A stretch of DNA of 64,000 nt. Source: Buddleja alternifolia. Taxonomy: Eukaryota > Streptophyta > Magnoliopsida > Lamiales > Scrophulariaceae. The notes under the pieces are model-generated. The model made no database searches and was not told where the DNA came from. It saw nothing but the letters and a program-made list of their open reading frames with translations. Location of the stretch: the NCBI GenBank assembly GCA_019426215.1, contig CM033394.1, positions 13,350,195 to 13,414,194 of the forward strand. Direction: 5' to 3'. Below, piece by piece: positions 25,087 to 35,677 of the stretch. The first letter of the stretch is position 1, and each line of letters starts with the position of its first letter. The position numbers and the translations under genes are program-made.

Positions 25087-25909
25087 TTTTGAAAAGATTG
25101 AAGAAATTTGATTCAATTGTTTTGAAGAAGAGAGAATTTGCAGAAAGTTTTTAGAGAATATGAGAGTGATAAAATGAATAATTCTGCAATTTCTTGAATT
25201 TATAAGGAAGAGAGAACAATTGATCAATCACGATATGACCACGTGTCAAAGAAATTAAATCTTTGCCTTAAATTCCATAATGACAAATGTGAAAATAAGT
25301 GATAAATATGGAAATTGCATTTGGTAAAGACAAAATATAAAATTTGGTGTCCGCGGTTAATTTTTGCAGTTACTTTTTGAATCTCAAAAGTTTAGAAATA
25401 TTCAGCGTGAGTTGTACGCGCCTCAAATACACTGAAGTGCAGACATACGAGTACATTAGCTGAACTGCCATTTTGAAAAGCAATGATTACCTTTTGGGTT
25501 TACTTGATAAGAGCAAGTGAATGTCATATCAGCATTAATTGCTCTGACTTATCCACTATCTCTGTTTAGCGTTAGGTAGTACGCCTTTTGAAATTCATTT
25601 TTACTAAGCGCTAACTGAAAATTGGATAAGCGTTTAGCTTCTTTTTAAGAAATATTCAGATGCTAAGAAGACATTTGAAGCATCTAAACTCTCTTTAATG
25701 CATAAGATAAGCAATGATGACCAATGTAAGAAAATACAGTTTTTAGTCATTTTCGTTTTTTCTAATAAAGTTATCTTTTTAAGGCTCCCCTTAAGGTAGA
25801 TTCCCCCTAAAGTTGACAACTTATTAGTATTCTTTTCAAATCATTTAAACATAAAATAAAATGAATTCCCCCCAAGTTTTATGCCTATGAAGTAGGATCT
25901 ATTGAATGA
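25087..25909 (-). other. pol-env spacer of C2
   Basis: This is an AT-rich, non-coding segment. Its reverse complement has purine-rich GGGGGAAT-type motifs near 25799-25807 and 25865-25873, placed as in C1, B and C4. Nothing else was recognised. Confidence 0.65.
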
Positions 25910-27911
25910 TCAGGCATTTAAATCAATCATACCTAGTTCACTTCTTAAAGTGAGAAAACGTTGTTCGTTGAGGACTTTGGTGAAGATATTTGCCAGTTGT
26001 TTGTCTGTACCAATAAAATGCATGGAGATATCTTTCTTTTGAACATGGTCATGCAAGAAATGGTATCTAATGTCAATGTGTTTGGTTCTGGAATGAAGAA
26101 TAGGGTTTTGAGTCATGGCTAAAGCACTTTGGTTATCATAATGAATGGGGGTAGGACCTAGGATTAAGCCATAATCTCTAAGTTGTTGCCTCATCTAAAA
26201 AATTTGAGCACAACAACTTCCAGCGGCTACATACTCGACTTCAGCGGTAGAAGTTGCTATGGATTGTTGTTTCTTACTATGCCATGAAACTAACCTATCA
26301 CCTAGAAATTGACATGTACCACTAGTACTCTTTCGATCAATTTTACATCCTGGAAAATCTACATATGAATAACCAATTAGTTCACAAGGAGAGTCTCTTG
26401 GATACCATTAGCCCACATGTTGTGTGTCTTTTAGGTATTTAAGGATTCTCTTGGCAGCAATTAAGTGTGACTCTTTAGGATTGGCTTGAAAGCGTGCACA
26501 CATGCATATCGAAAACATAATATCAGGTCTACTAGCAGTAAGATAAAGAAGTGATCTAATGATACCTATATAGTTAGTGATATCAACTTTCTTCCCACTT
26601 TCATCTTTATCTAACTTAAGCGTTTGGCTCGTTGGTTCGAAGATGATGCATTTTCCATACCAAATATCTTAATCATATCTCGTGTATATTTAGCTTGGTT
26701 AATAAATATGCCATTAGGGAGTTATTTAACTTGTAGTCCTAAGAAGAAAGTTAATTCACCCATCATGCTCATTTCAAATTGATCTTGCATCATTTTCAAA
26801 AATTTCTCACACAGACGCTTATTAGTAGATCCTAAAATAATATCATCAACATATATTTGGACTAAGAGAATATCTTCATAATTGGTAATTTTAAATAACG
26901 TTGTATCAACGCTGCCTTTTGAAAAGCCTTTACCAATAAGGAAAATAGAGAGAGTATCATACCATGCTCGAGGTGCTTGCATAAGGCCATAAAGCGCCTT
27001 ATCTAGCTTGTAGACCATACTCTTGCCATGGTTGTTGATGAATCCTAGCAGTTGCTCCACATAAACTTCTTCTTGATACACGGTGAACCTATTGAATGCT
27101 ATATATGTGAGAAACATGCGAATTGCTTCAAGACGGGCAATGGGAGCATATATCTCATCAAAATCAGTACCCTCTTCTTGGCAATATCCTTGAGCGACAA
27201 GTCTGGCTTTGTTCCTTGTAACAATGCCATTCTCATCCATCTTGTTTCCAAAAACCCATCTAGTCCCAATAACTCCTTAGTGGGTTGGCCTTGGTACTAG
27301 CGTCTAAACCTTAGTACGCTCAAACTGATTAAGCTCTTCTTGCATGGCTTCAAACCAACTTTGATCACTTAGCGCTTCATCCACTTTCTTAGGTTCCATT
27401 TGAGATAGGAAACTTGTGAACATGGTCTCATTGAATGTAGCGACTCTAGTACTAACAGGAGCTCCAATATCTCCAATAATTTGCTCTGGTGAATGATCAC
27501 GAAGCCAAAGTCTATTTAGCTGGAACGGGTTTAAAGGTTGTTGCGGCGCTTGATCTTGCATTGCATTCCCATTATCTTCATGCACAGGTGCTAGAAGTTC
27601 ACATCCTCTATTTTACTCTTGATGACCATTCTCTTCATGATCATCAGCAGATCTTGTTCTACCATCATTAGTAGCCTCACGAGTAACCTTAGGAGGGGAC
27701 ATAAAGATCTCAACATCGTCGTCACTTTCATCATCATTGATTATCTTGGACGCTTGATGACACAAATCTTCAACTCCTACATCAATAGCGTTAACCTTAC
27801 TCGGCTCTTGGTTAGCATCATCAAAAACAACAGGAATAGATTCCTCAACCTTATTAGTTTACCTATTTAGGATGCGAAAATTCTTTCCATTCTTAGCATA
27901 GCCTAGAAAGA
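25910..27911 (-). pseudogene. pol of C2, RNase H and reverse transcriptase part
   Basis: RNase H ends with ELGMIDLNA at 25910. Reverse transcriptase (27240-26722) keeps YVDD, but a small deletion removes the block around the catalytic aspartate of motif A: TVYQ runs straight into EEVYVEQ, whereas B has 13 more residues there. Stops lie before the RNase H core and at the linker. Upstream, the integrase C-terminal linker is interrupted at 27911 by the solo LTR D1. The gene is non-functional. Confidence 0.88.
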
Positions 27912-29540
27912 TGTTGGGTTTTGTACATAAAAATGCAGCGGAAATAAAATATCGACGGTGGATTCATCTTTGATTTCACATATTTAAATCATGTTGAGAA
28001 ATATGTATCTTTTTCACATTATTAAAATTTCTAAACCAGCAACTTGATTCTTTTGGAGCAGCAATAACTTCACTGCCTCTAAATCACCATGCCGGAACCG
28101 AAAGCAAAAATCACTTCTTTTCTTCTCCTTTTGGACGGCTAGAGAGATGAGAGAGAGGTGGAGAGTTTTAACTTGGAGAGAAAATTACAAGTGAGGCTAG
28201 GGTTTAATTATTCACTAAGTAGTATATTTATACTACAACTAGAATAATTAACCTAAGTAACTAAAGGCCCATATAGACGCCCAACTTGGGGGTTTTTAAT
28301 GCCCTCGGGCTTAGTCCAATTTGTATATTTGTTTAATTAATTATTTAATTAATATAATTTATCCAATAAATATATCAACTAAATAACTAACTTACACATG
28401 TTAATTCCATATTTAATTTCACAAGGAAATTAATGAACTCATTAATTTATTTACTTAATCAATAAGATCATTTAATGATCAATTAATTAATCACGATATC
28501 AAATACCGAAAGATTTCTCTCAAGTTTTATTCCATGATTTTTACTTTACAATTCCTTAAAGCGCGGCTCTTTAGGTTCGTCTCAAAAGGCAATTGGGAGG
28601 AAACCAAAAGGATGTGGATACCACCTAGCCAGTCCCGCGGTCCACATCGAAGCCCAATTGAGAACTAATGTATAGAATCATTCCAAACCTTTCACATTGT
28701 GAATATCGTACAAGTATAAACCCTTTATTCATATATCCCAGTCAAGTGAGAGTCATGGTTTAGTCAAACTCACTGGACTTGACTATATGCTCAGCTCATA
28801 ATGAATCGAGGTCACTGAGTATACTTTCATGTCCAACATAAGTATCTCTAATGCTTTGGCCAAAGTCTTTGACCTCACTCATTCGTGATGGCATAGGATA
28901 TTTTGCTCATTCACTTATGAGAGAATAAATCCCATATTGCTAATCAGTTAAGATTGCTACTTGCCCATCAAGCCATACTTTGAGGTCGACCCCACCAACG
29001 GGTGAAATGGATCTAACTACTCTAATGACAGACTTGATGTCACAAGCACATCTTCAACGTGTTTACTCCGGTCTAAGATTCACGCGTACCTATCACAACT
29101 TATCAGTTTTGTCGTTGACAGTCATTGAGTGAAAATCCATGTCACATAACTGATGCGAGCCGTGTTCAAAAGCACCAGTCAAACTGATGTGTCTATGATA
29201 TAAGTTTCCACTATCATACTCATAGTGTTCGACTGACACTCCCCTGTCAAAACTTACATCATACAAGTCTATATCCAGTAATGATGTCCAGCCAATACTC
29301 TCTTCGACTTGCGAACCAATTTAGATATTAAAGATCAAACACTTCTAATGCCAATCTCCCTAACCCATAGGGAGTAGAACGTTCGTCTTAATATCAAGGA
29401 CTAATTAATGCTTATTTAAACCTTAAAAATGCTTATAAGAAACCACATCAAATGCCTTTTATTAAAACAAGAATGTTTAGATACAAACTAATGCCCTATA
29501 ATTCTCTCATCGTATGACATTTGAGGGCATAACTCTAACG
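27912..29540 (-). mobile_element. Solo LTR D1 (Tork/Angela-like family), AAAGA target duplications
   Basis: A single 1629-bp LTR, TGTTGGG..CTAACG on the plus strand, lies between two copies of AAAGA (27907-27911 and 29541-29545). Pol of C2 resumes in register on both sides. The sequence is homologous to the 3' LTR of D2 (56769-58399, 1631 bp), which sets the orientation as minus. The terminal base is mutated relative to an ideal TG..CA. A solo LTR arises by recombination between the two LTRs of a former full element. Confidence 0.9.
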
Positions 29541-30715
29541 AAAGATTCCCTCATCTGCTTTAGGATCAAACATTTTAAGATTGGAATCCATTATTATGAA
29601 CAAAGCATTTTGAACCAAAGAGGTGAAAATATGAAATATTTGGGTTACGTCCCTTCCATAGTTTATATGGTGTTTTACCATGCTTTTTGTTCATCATGCA
29701 ACGATTCTGAGTATAACACGCGGCCCAAAACCTAGGAGCAAGCTTAGACTCAATTAACATCGTCCTAGTGGCTTCATTTAGTGTTCTATTCCGACGCTCA
29801 GCAACATCATTCTGTTGAGGAGTTCTAGGAGCTGAATACTCATTATGTATTCCATTTTCTGCACAAAACTTTGCAACAACCTTGTTCGTAAACTCAGTAC
29901 CGTGATTGCTCTTTATTCTTGCAACCTTAAGATTTTTCAAAGTTTGGAGTTTCCGAATAAACGTTGTGAGCTTGACATGTATTTCATCTTTGGATGAAAG
30001 AAATTCCACCCAAGTAAATTGAGAGAAATCATCTACTATCACCAAAGAATACTTTTTACCGCTCTCACTAATAGTTTGAACAGGTCCAAACAGATCCATG
30101 TGAAGTTTTTGAGGTAACCTAGAAGTAGATAGACAAGGCTTTCTCTTGAAAGATGATTTAACTTGTTTTCCAATTTGACAAACGTCACAAAGATGATCCT
30201 TATAAAATGGTCCTTTGGGTAATCCCTGTACAAGATTTAACATTACAAGCTGAGAGATATTTTAAAGTTGAGGTGATTCATTTTTCTACGCCATAACCAA
30301 TCCCTTTTAGATTCATTTTTAGCCATAAAGCATGTTGGGTTGTTATCAAATGTTGAACCCTAATCTACCAAATAAATATTGTTTGTTCTTTTTCTTTATA
30401 ATTTAGTAGATCCAGTCATAGCGTCGTTAATGTAGCAATAGTCACTTGAAAATTTTACTTCAAAGCCTTTATCACAAAATTGACTTATGCTTAATAGATT
30501 ATGGTTAAGAACCTCAACATAGTATAGATCACTTATCATGATGTTCCCTCTATGCATAGTACCTATACCTTTGGAATTGTCACTAACTACAAACCTGAGG
30601 ACCATTGGTAGCACGATAGTTGATCAAGAGATTCTTTGAGTCTGTCATGTGCCTTGACAACCCACTGTAGATGTATCGGCTCTAGCTCTAGGTACCTACA
30701 TTCAAAAGGCAGTTC
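29541..30715 (-). pseudogene. pol of C2, integrase and protease part
   Basis: A minus-strand frame at 30243-29575 carries the integrase second finger half (CDVCQIGKQ), the catalytic aspartates (LFGPV context and KSNHGTEF, where the usual RSDRG is changed to KSNHG) and [11 protein letters not shown] with its glutamate. The protease part (30614-30396 and upstream) lost the DSG catalytic motif in a small deletion near 30670. The codon after the presumed pol ATG is TAG. Both enzymes are therefore dead. Confidence 0.86.
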
Positions 30716-32048
30716 TAGTTCTTTTTAGGTGCCCATTGTGACTTGGTTCCTTTCACATGAGTAGCGTTAGTCTGAATTAGAACTTTAGGAACCCATATTT
30801 TCTTAGTCTTCATTGCTAAAGGATTAGCCTTTTTGGATTTCACATTATGTTGTTTGTGCTTTTTGTGTGCATAATAATATCCTTGATTATAATAGTAATT
30901 ATAATCATAATCGTAATCATAATCATAATTATCATAGTGTTGGTAATATGACCTTGATTCTTGTGGATATTGACGCTACTATTTCCTTAGCGCTGGCTTA
31001 GGGTGCACCTTGGGCGCTTGACGTTTAGCATTTGATTCACAGTGGCAAGGTTTTTCCTTAGCCTTTTGAGCGCTTGGATAAATTCTTCTTTGTGAATCAT
31101 TCACTTTCATCTTTCCCTTGCCTGAGTCAGCTTTGGCTTTCTCATTTGGTCTCGTACCGTTGTCCTTCAGTTCAGTAGGTGTTTGACCCTTTGAACCTTT
31201 CTCAACAATGAATACACCCTTTCCTTTTTTTGTTTGTTGTAACATTTGATTTGTTTGGTTGTTAACCGAATCTATTACATTCTAAACCGGTCTTTTCACC
31301 AAAATCTTGATACCTCAGTCACATTGTCTAGCTTTCTTGATGCTTTAAACAATGATGAGACGAACTTCTCTGATTTAGCAAGCCTTACGATCAACTCAGC
31401 TTCTCTCTTGACTACCATATCAAGATCACTTTTCAACTGAATGATTTCAGTCTCAAGTGATTGGTTCTTCTCAGTGCATTGTTGCTGAACTTTCAACTCT
31501 GTCTTAAGCGTCACGTTTTCATTTTTAAGCGCTGATATCTTATCAGAGTGATTTTAATATAGTCTGGCGGCATCTTGACAATCTTGATAATATTCTTTTA
31601 CTTTGTCAAGCAATTCTTCACAAGAGAGAGAATAAGCTAATTCAGTTTTTACCTCAAATAGTGAGTCTGAAGACGCTTCATCATCTCTAGCCATGAGACA
31701 GATTAGCGCTGAATCATCCACTGGCTCATCATCATCACTAATCTCTTTTGAAGACTCCAAATCTTCAGGTGCGGATGGTGGTTATGATTCCGCTATCAAA
31801 CCTTGTTGACGAAATTTGCTCCTAAATTGGTTTCTATCCAAGTAATCCTGTCTTGTGAGCTTGGATACGTTTGGATAAGGGCAATTTACCTGAGTTTTCA
31901 TCTTTTGTTCATTTGTTAGCAGTTTTTGGTTATGAGACCACTGGCGCTGAGAGATTTTGAAGGGAAGACGCTTGATTCTGAATCGGCGCTAAAGGAGGAC
32001 GATCAGAATACTGAGGTGCTTGATACTGTTGTTAACTAGGAGGAGGCG
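30716..32048 (-). pseudogene. gag of C2, C-terminal two thirds, cut at B
   Basis: The pieces recognised are the Pro/Gln/Tyr-rich segment (32048-31930), the site of the zinc knuckle, an acidic segment (31760-31554), a coiled-coil-like segment (31514-31296, QQQCTEKNQSLE) and the Lys-rich tail (31245-30979). At 31890-31900 the knuckle is deleted: KMKT is followed directly by QVNCPY, so about 12 residues including the first two cysteines and the histidine are gone. The frame also has stops. The N-terminal Gag core should continue rightwards but is replaced by element B. Confidence 0.85.
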
Positions 32049-33807
32049 TGTTAGGAATTTCATATTAGATGTTTTGATGATGACAAATAGGACTTTCTGT
32101 TAGACTCCGAAAAGTGTAAAAGCTTTCATAGAATGTTATGTATAAGTACCCGAAAGCTTATTTATCTTAGGATTATAGTATTTATCTTTGTAGAATTCCT
32201 TAGACTAAGTATGTGACACTAAAACACTTAGGAAAATTCTGGGTGAGTCTACCAAGTGATGAAGGTGAAGATCAAGCGTCTAAAGCTACAATGGATAAAG
32301 ATATCTTGAAGCGTCCGTCAAACGCTTTAGGGATTATCCCAGTGCTCAAACTACGAATGGATAACTCAGGCCGAATACTCAACATCAAGTGAAATGACGG
32401 AATTCTCAGTGAGACCATCAAGACAAGATTGAAGAGTAAGCGTCTGAAATAAAGAAAAGAAAGTCAGGATCAGTCCAAGCGTCTGTCCAATACACGAGAA
32501 TAACTATTCTCTTCAGCAAGCGTCCAAAAAGGTTAAACCAACACAACCTACAAAGAACGTAACCTGAAAAATTCAAACCCAAAACTATCCAAAGACTTAA
32601 AAATGCATGAATCAAACGGACGAATTATTTCCAACGGAAATAAGACAAGATGCATTAAAAGTCGGATAAGTGCTATTAAAATATAAGCACTATAACTTAT
32701 GGGCAAGCCATATCTTTGACCTAGACTGTCAGATTTATGAAACCAAGACCATGCCTAACCAATTAAATATACCCAAAGTTGGAAATGTCTGAACTCAAGG
32801 AATGTTTGGGGAAACGAGACTCCAACCGTGTCAAACGGACAAAAACCACCAATACCTTATAAATAGCTCTTTCAACAAACAAGTAAAACTGACACACAAA
32901 AAATACCTACTTTGTTGAAAGAAAAGCTTACTGAAAATCATAGCCAAATATCCATATAAGCTTTTCACAAATATTCCAGATACAGTCACCCATATCTCAA
33001 ATCCTTTTTAAGAAGAACCTATACTACCATTGAGATATCCCCAAGTTGTTTGAACTTTCCAAAAATAAACAAACCCGTGACCAAAACCATCAACAACTTT
33101 CATCTGAGTGAGAAAGCTGGTTGACTTGCAAGCAATATTTTTGTGTAAAAGAAGCTTGTTGAAGTTGATCTCTATTGGAACTGAAATCTGTGTGACCAAG
33201 GAGTTCCGAGATCAAGAGTAACTTGCACCATTTCTGAGTGAAAGAATCAAGGGGATAGAAGATCTTTAGTGGAGCTGAAATCTGTGTGACCAAGGAGTTC
33301 CAAGATCATATCCAATCTCCCTCTATCCTGTAGAAGTCTCTGTGTGACTCTTCGATAATCATCATAGTGGAAAAACCTCCCTGATAAAAGGAGAAGAAGG
33401 ACGTAGCTGGGATTACATCACCCAGTGAACCTTACAAATATCTTGTGTCATTTACCTCTTTAAGCATTCATTGTTTTACTGCTTTACTATTCATACTGCA
33501 TACATTCTGATAAAGTCTTAAAACAACTAAGCGACTACTTTCGAGTAATTAACCGAACGCTAAGCTATAAAATACTTCCGCTGTGCTAACTCTGATTTAG
33601 TGACTAAACTCTGCCCTACTTTGGTAAGCGTTGAAATCACCGAGTCTAAGTTAACGTTTCTCAAGCGTCACATCCAGCGCTTAAACTTGTCAAGCGTTCA
33701 AATACTTCAAAGTGATACGAATTTTTAAGAAGTCGAAAAAGACTTCAGGGTCTATTCAACCCCCCCCCCCCCTTCTAGACCCTTTCGTATACCACTTGGG
33801 ACCAACA
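32049..33807 (+). repeat. 5' LTR of B (1759 bp)
   Basis: The LTR runs from TGTTAGGAATTTCATATTAG to ..ACCAACA, two bases before the primer site. Near the end a run of 13 C (33760-33772) is 11 C in the 3' copy. It contains at least eight AAGCGT motifs. TATA is at 32858-32865. Confidence 0.95.
32858..32865 (+). promoter_or_regulatory. TATA box of B 5' LTR
   Basis: TATAAATA is repeated at 44892-44899 in the 3' LTR, with equivalents in C1 and C3. It is the likely core promoter of the element transcript. Confidence 0.6.
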
Positions 33808-33809
33808 AG

Positions 33810-33821
33810 TGGTATCAGAGC
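33810..33821 (+). promoter_or_regulatory. Primer binding site of B (tRNA-iMet)
   Basis: TGGTATCAGAGC is a perfect match to the usual plant copia site and lies two bases after the LTR. The 88 bp between it and the gag ATG are a short leader without other recognised features. Confidence 0.93.
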
Positions 33822-33909
33822 GGTTGAAGTTGAAACCTAAGCGTTTCCAAGCGTAACTGCTTGTTCAGATCCATTTTTTTTGTCGCTTTAAAATTACTTT
33901 AAATTCTTC

Positions 33910-35663
33910 ATGGCATTCTCTAAAGTTCCCAAGTTGACCGAGTCAAATTATGACTCTTGGAAGGTCAAAGCGTTTACTTACTTGTGTTCATGTGATGATG
34001 AAATGTGTCATATCATTTCAGATGGGCCAATCAAAATATACAAAGTTATCACCAGAGCGCCCGAAGCCACAGGAGAAACACCTGACGGTTATGTGGAGAA
34101 GCCCAAACAAGAATGGTCCACCGATGAGCATCGACGAGCCAATCTAGACAATGTCGGTCGGAATGCATTATACACAGCCATTGGTGACAATGACAACTTA
34201 TTCAACAAAGTCAAATCATGCAATACAACTAAAGAAATTTGGGATAAGTTGGCTACTATTTGTGGTGGCTCAGCACAAATAAAGGAAAACAAATTATCAA
34301 TTGCCAAAGAAAAATTCAACGGCTTCAAGATGCTACCTAATGAGACGCTAGAGCAATTAGACATGAGATTTACAGCCCTTGTCACTGAACTAACATCTCT
34401 GGGTATGGAGCTACAAAATCGAGAAACAGTGGTCAAAATCTTTAGAAGTCTTCAATGAGAGAATCAAACAATCAAACAAAGCATTTGAGTTTGAGTTTGA
34501 GTCTTTAGAAGTCAAAATCCTGATGAAAACAACTGCAATGAGAGAATCAAACAATCTGGACAGCCTAACTCCAGAAGATGAGACAACAAGGCTTGCTAGC
34601 AGAATCAGAACCTCTCTATACGCCTGAAGAGGACTTGGAATCATCAGATGAAAGCAGCGATGATGAACCATCAAAGGACTCAGCATTCATTTGTCTCATG
34701 GCAAGAGAAAATGAAGCATCTAACGACGTACCATCTGAGGTAACCACTGATCTGTATCATCCTCTCTCTTATGATGAATTACTTGACAAAATAAAGGAAT
34801 ATTATACAGAATGTCAAGATGCCACCCAATTATTCCAAAATCACCATCGTATTATTTCAGCACTCAGAAGTGATAACTTAACGCTCAAAGCAGAGTTGCA
34901 AATTCAGCAACAGTGCATTGAGAAAAACCAATCACTCGAGAGTGAAATTACTCAGCTAAAAGGTGATCTTGATATAATAGTCAAAAGAGAAGCTGAAATG
35001 GTCGCTAAACTTGCCAAATCAGAGCAGCTTATCTCTTCATTATCAAAAGCGTCTAGAACGCTAGATAATGTGACTAAAGTAACCAGGGCATTTGGTGAAA
35101 AGACCGGTCTAGGTTTTGATGAATTTAGTTATAAAGCCAAAGCGTCCAATGTTACAACAATCAACAAAGGAAAAGGTGTAATCTTTGTTGAAGAAAGTTC
35201 GATCAGACAAACGCTGAATGAATCAACAAATACTGGTACAAAAGCTAATGATAAAGTCAACACTGACTCAGGCAAAGGAAAGACCAAAGCGAATGTCTCA
35301 CAAAAGAAAATATATCCAAACGCTCAAAAAGCTAAGGAGATATTTTCTGCCAGTGAATCAAACGTTAAGCGTCCCGCACCAAAAGTGCATCCTAAGCCAG
35401 TACCAAACAGAATCAAACGTCTATATCCAAAACAATCCAGTTCATATTATCAACACTATGATAATTGTGAATACGATTATGATTATTACTATAATCAAGG
35501 ATATTTCTATACATCTAGAAAAAGTATGCAACTCAAAACGAAACCCAAGAAGGCCAATCTTTCTCCCATAGTGAAGACAAGGCAAATATGGGTTCCGAAA
35601 AATCTAATTCACGTCACTAACAAAGAAGGACCCAAAACAAAATGGGTACCTAAAGGAAATTAG
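33910..35663 (+). pseudogene. gag of B, internally rearranged and lacking the zinc knuckle
   Basis: Gag would form the particle and bind the RNA. The first 182 codons (33910-34458) hold an N-terminal domain starting MAFSKVPKLTES and a UBN2-like core, then end in TGA. From 34440 to 34600 short blocks are repeated and out of order. AATGAGAGAATCAAACAA occurs twice and TTTAGAAGTC twice, and a Phe-Glu repeat that should come later comes earlier. A second frame (34578-35663, 361 codons) has the acidic segment, a coiled-coil-like segment (QQQCIEKNQSLESE) and a Lys-rich tail ending KWVPKGN. The Pro-rich segment and CCHC knuckle between them are missing. The stop is 14 bp before the pol ATG. Confidence 0.9.
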
Positions 35664-35677
35664 ATCTGCCCTTTTGA

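Larger units (their letters stand above)
8399..32048 (-). mobile_element. Element C2: old Sirevirus-like copia, host to A, C1, D1 and bordered by B
   Basis: Reading right to left on the minus strand, the remaining parts are gag (30716-32048), protease to RNase H (25910-30715, split by D1), a spacer with polypurine motifs, an env-like gene (split by C1) and a 3' LTR piece (8399-9263, cut by A). The gag N-terminus, primer site and 5' LTR that should lie to the right are absent. Element B and then unrelated C3 sequence follow instead. Its protein frames are full of stops and small deletions, and three later insertions mark it as one of the oldest layers here. Confidence 0.85.

Noticed and set aside
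33758..33775. The C homopolymer as a functional switch
   Set aside because: Its length differs between the two LTRs of the same element (13 and 11) and is shorter or interrupted in C1 and C3, as expected from slippage or assembly error.
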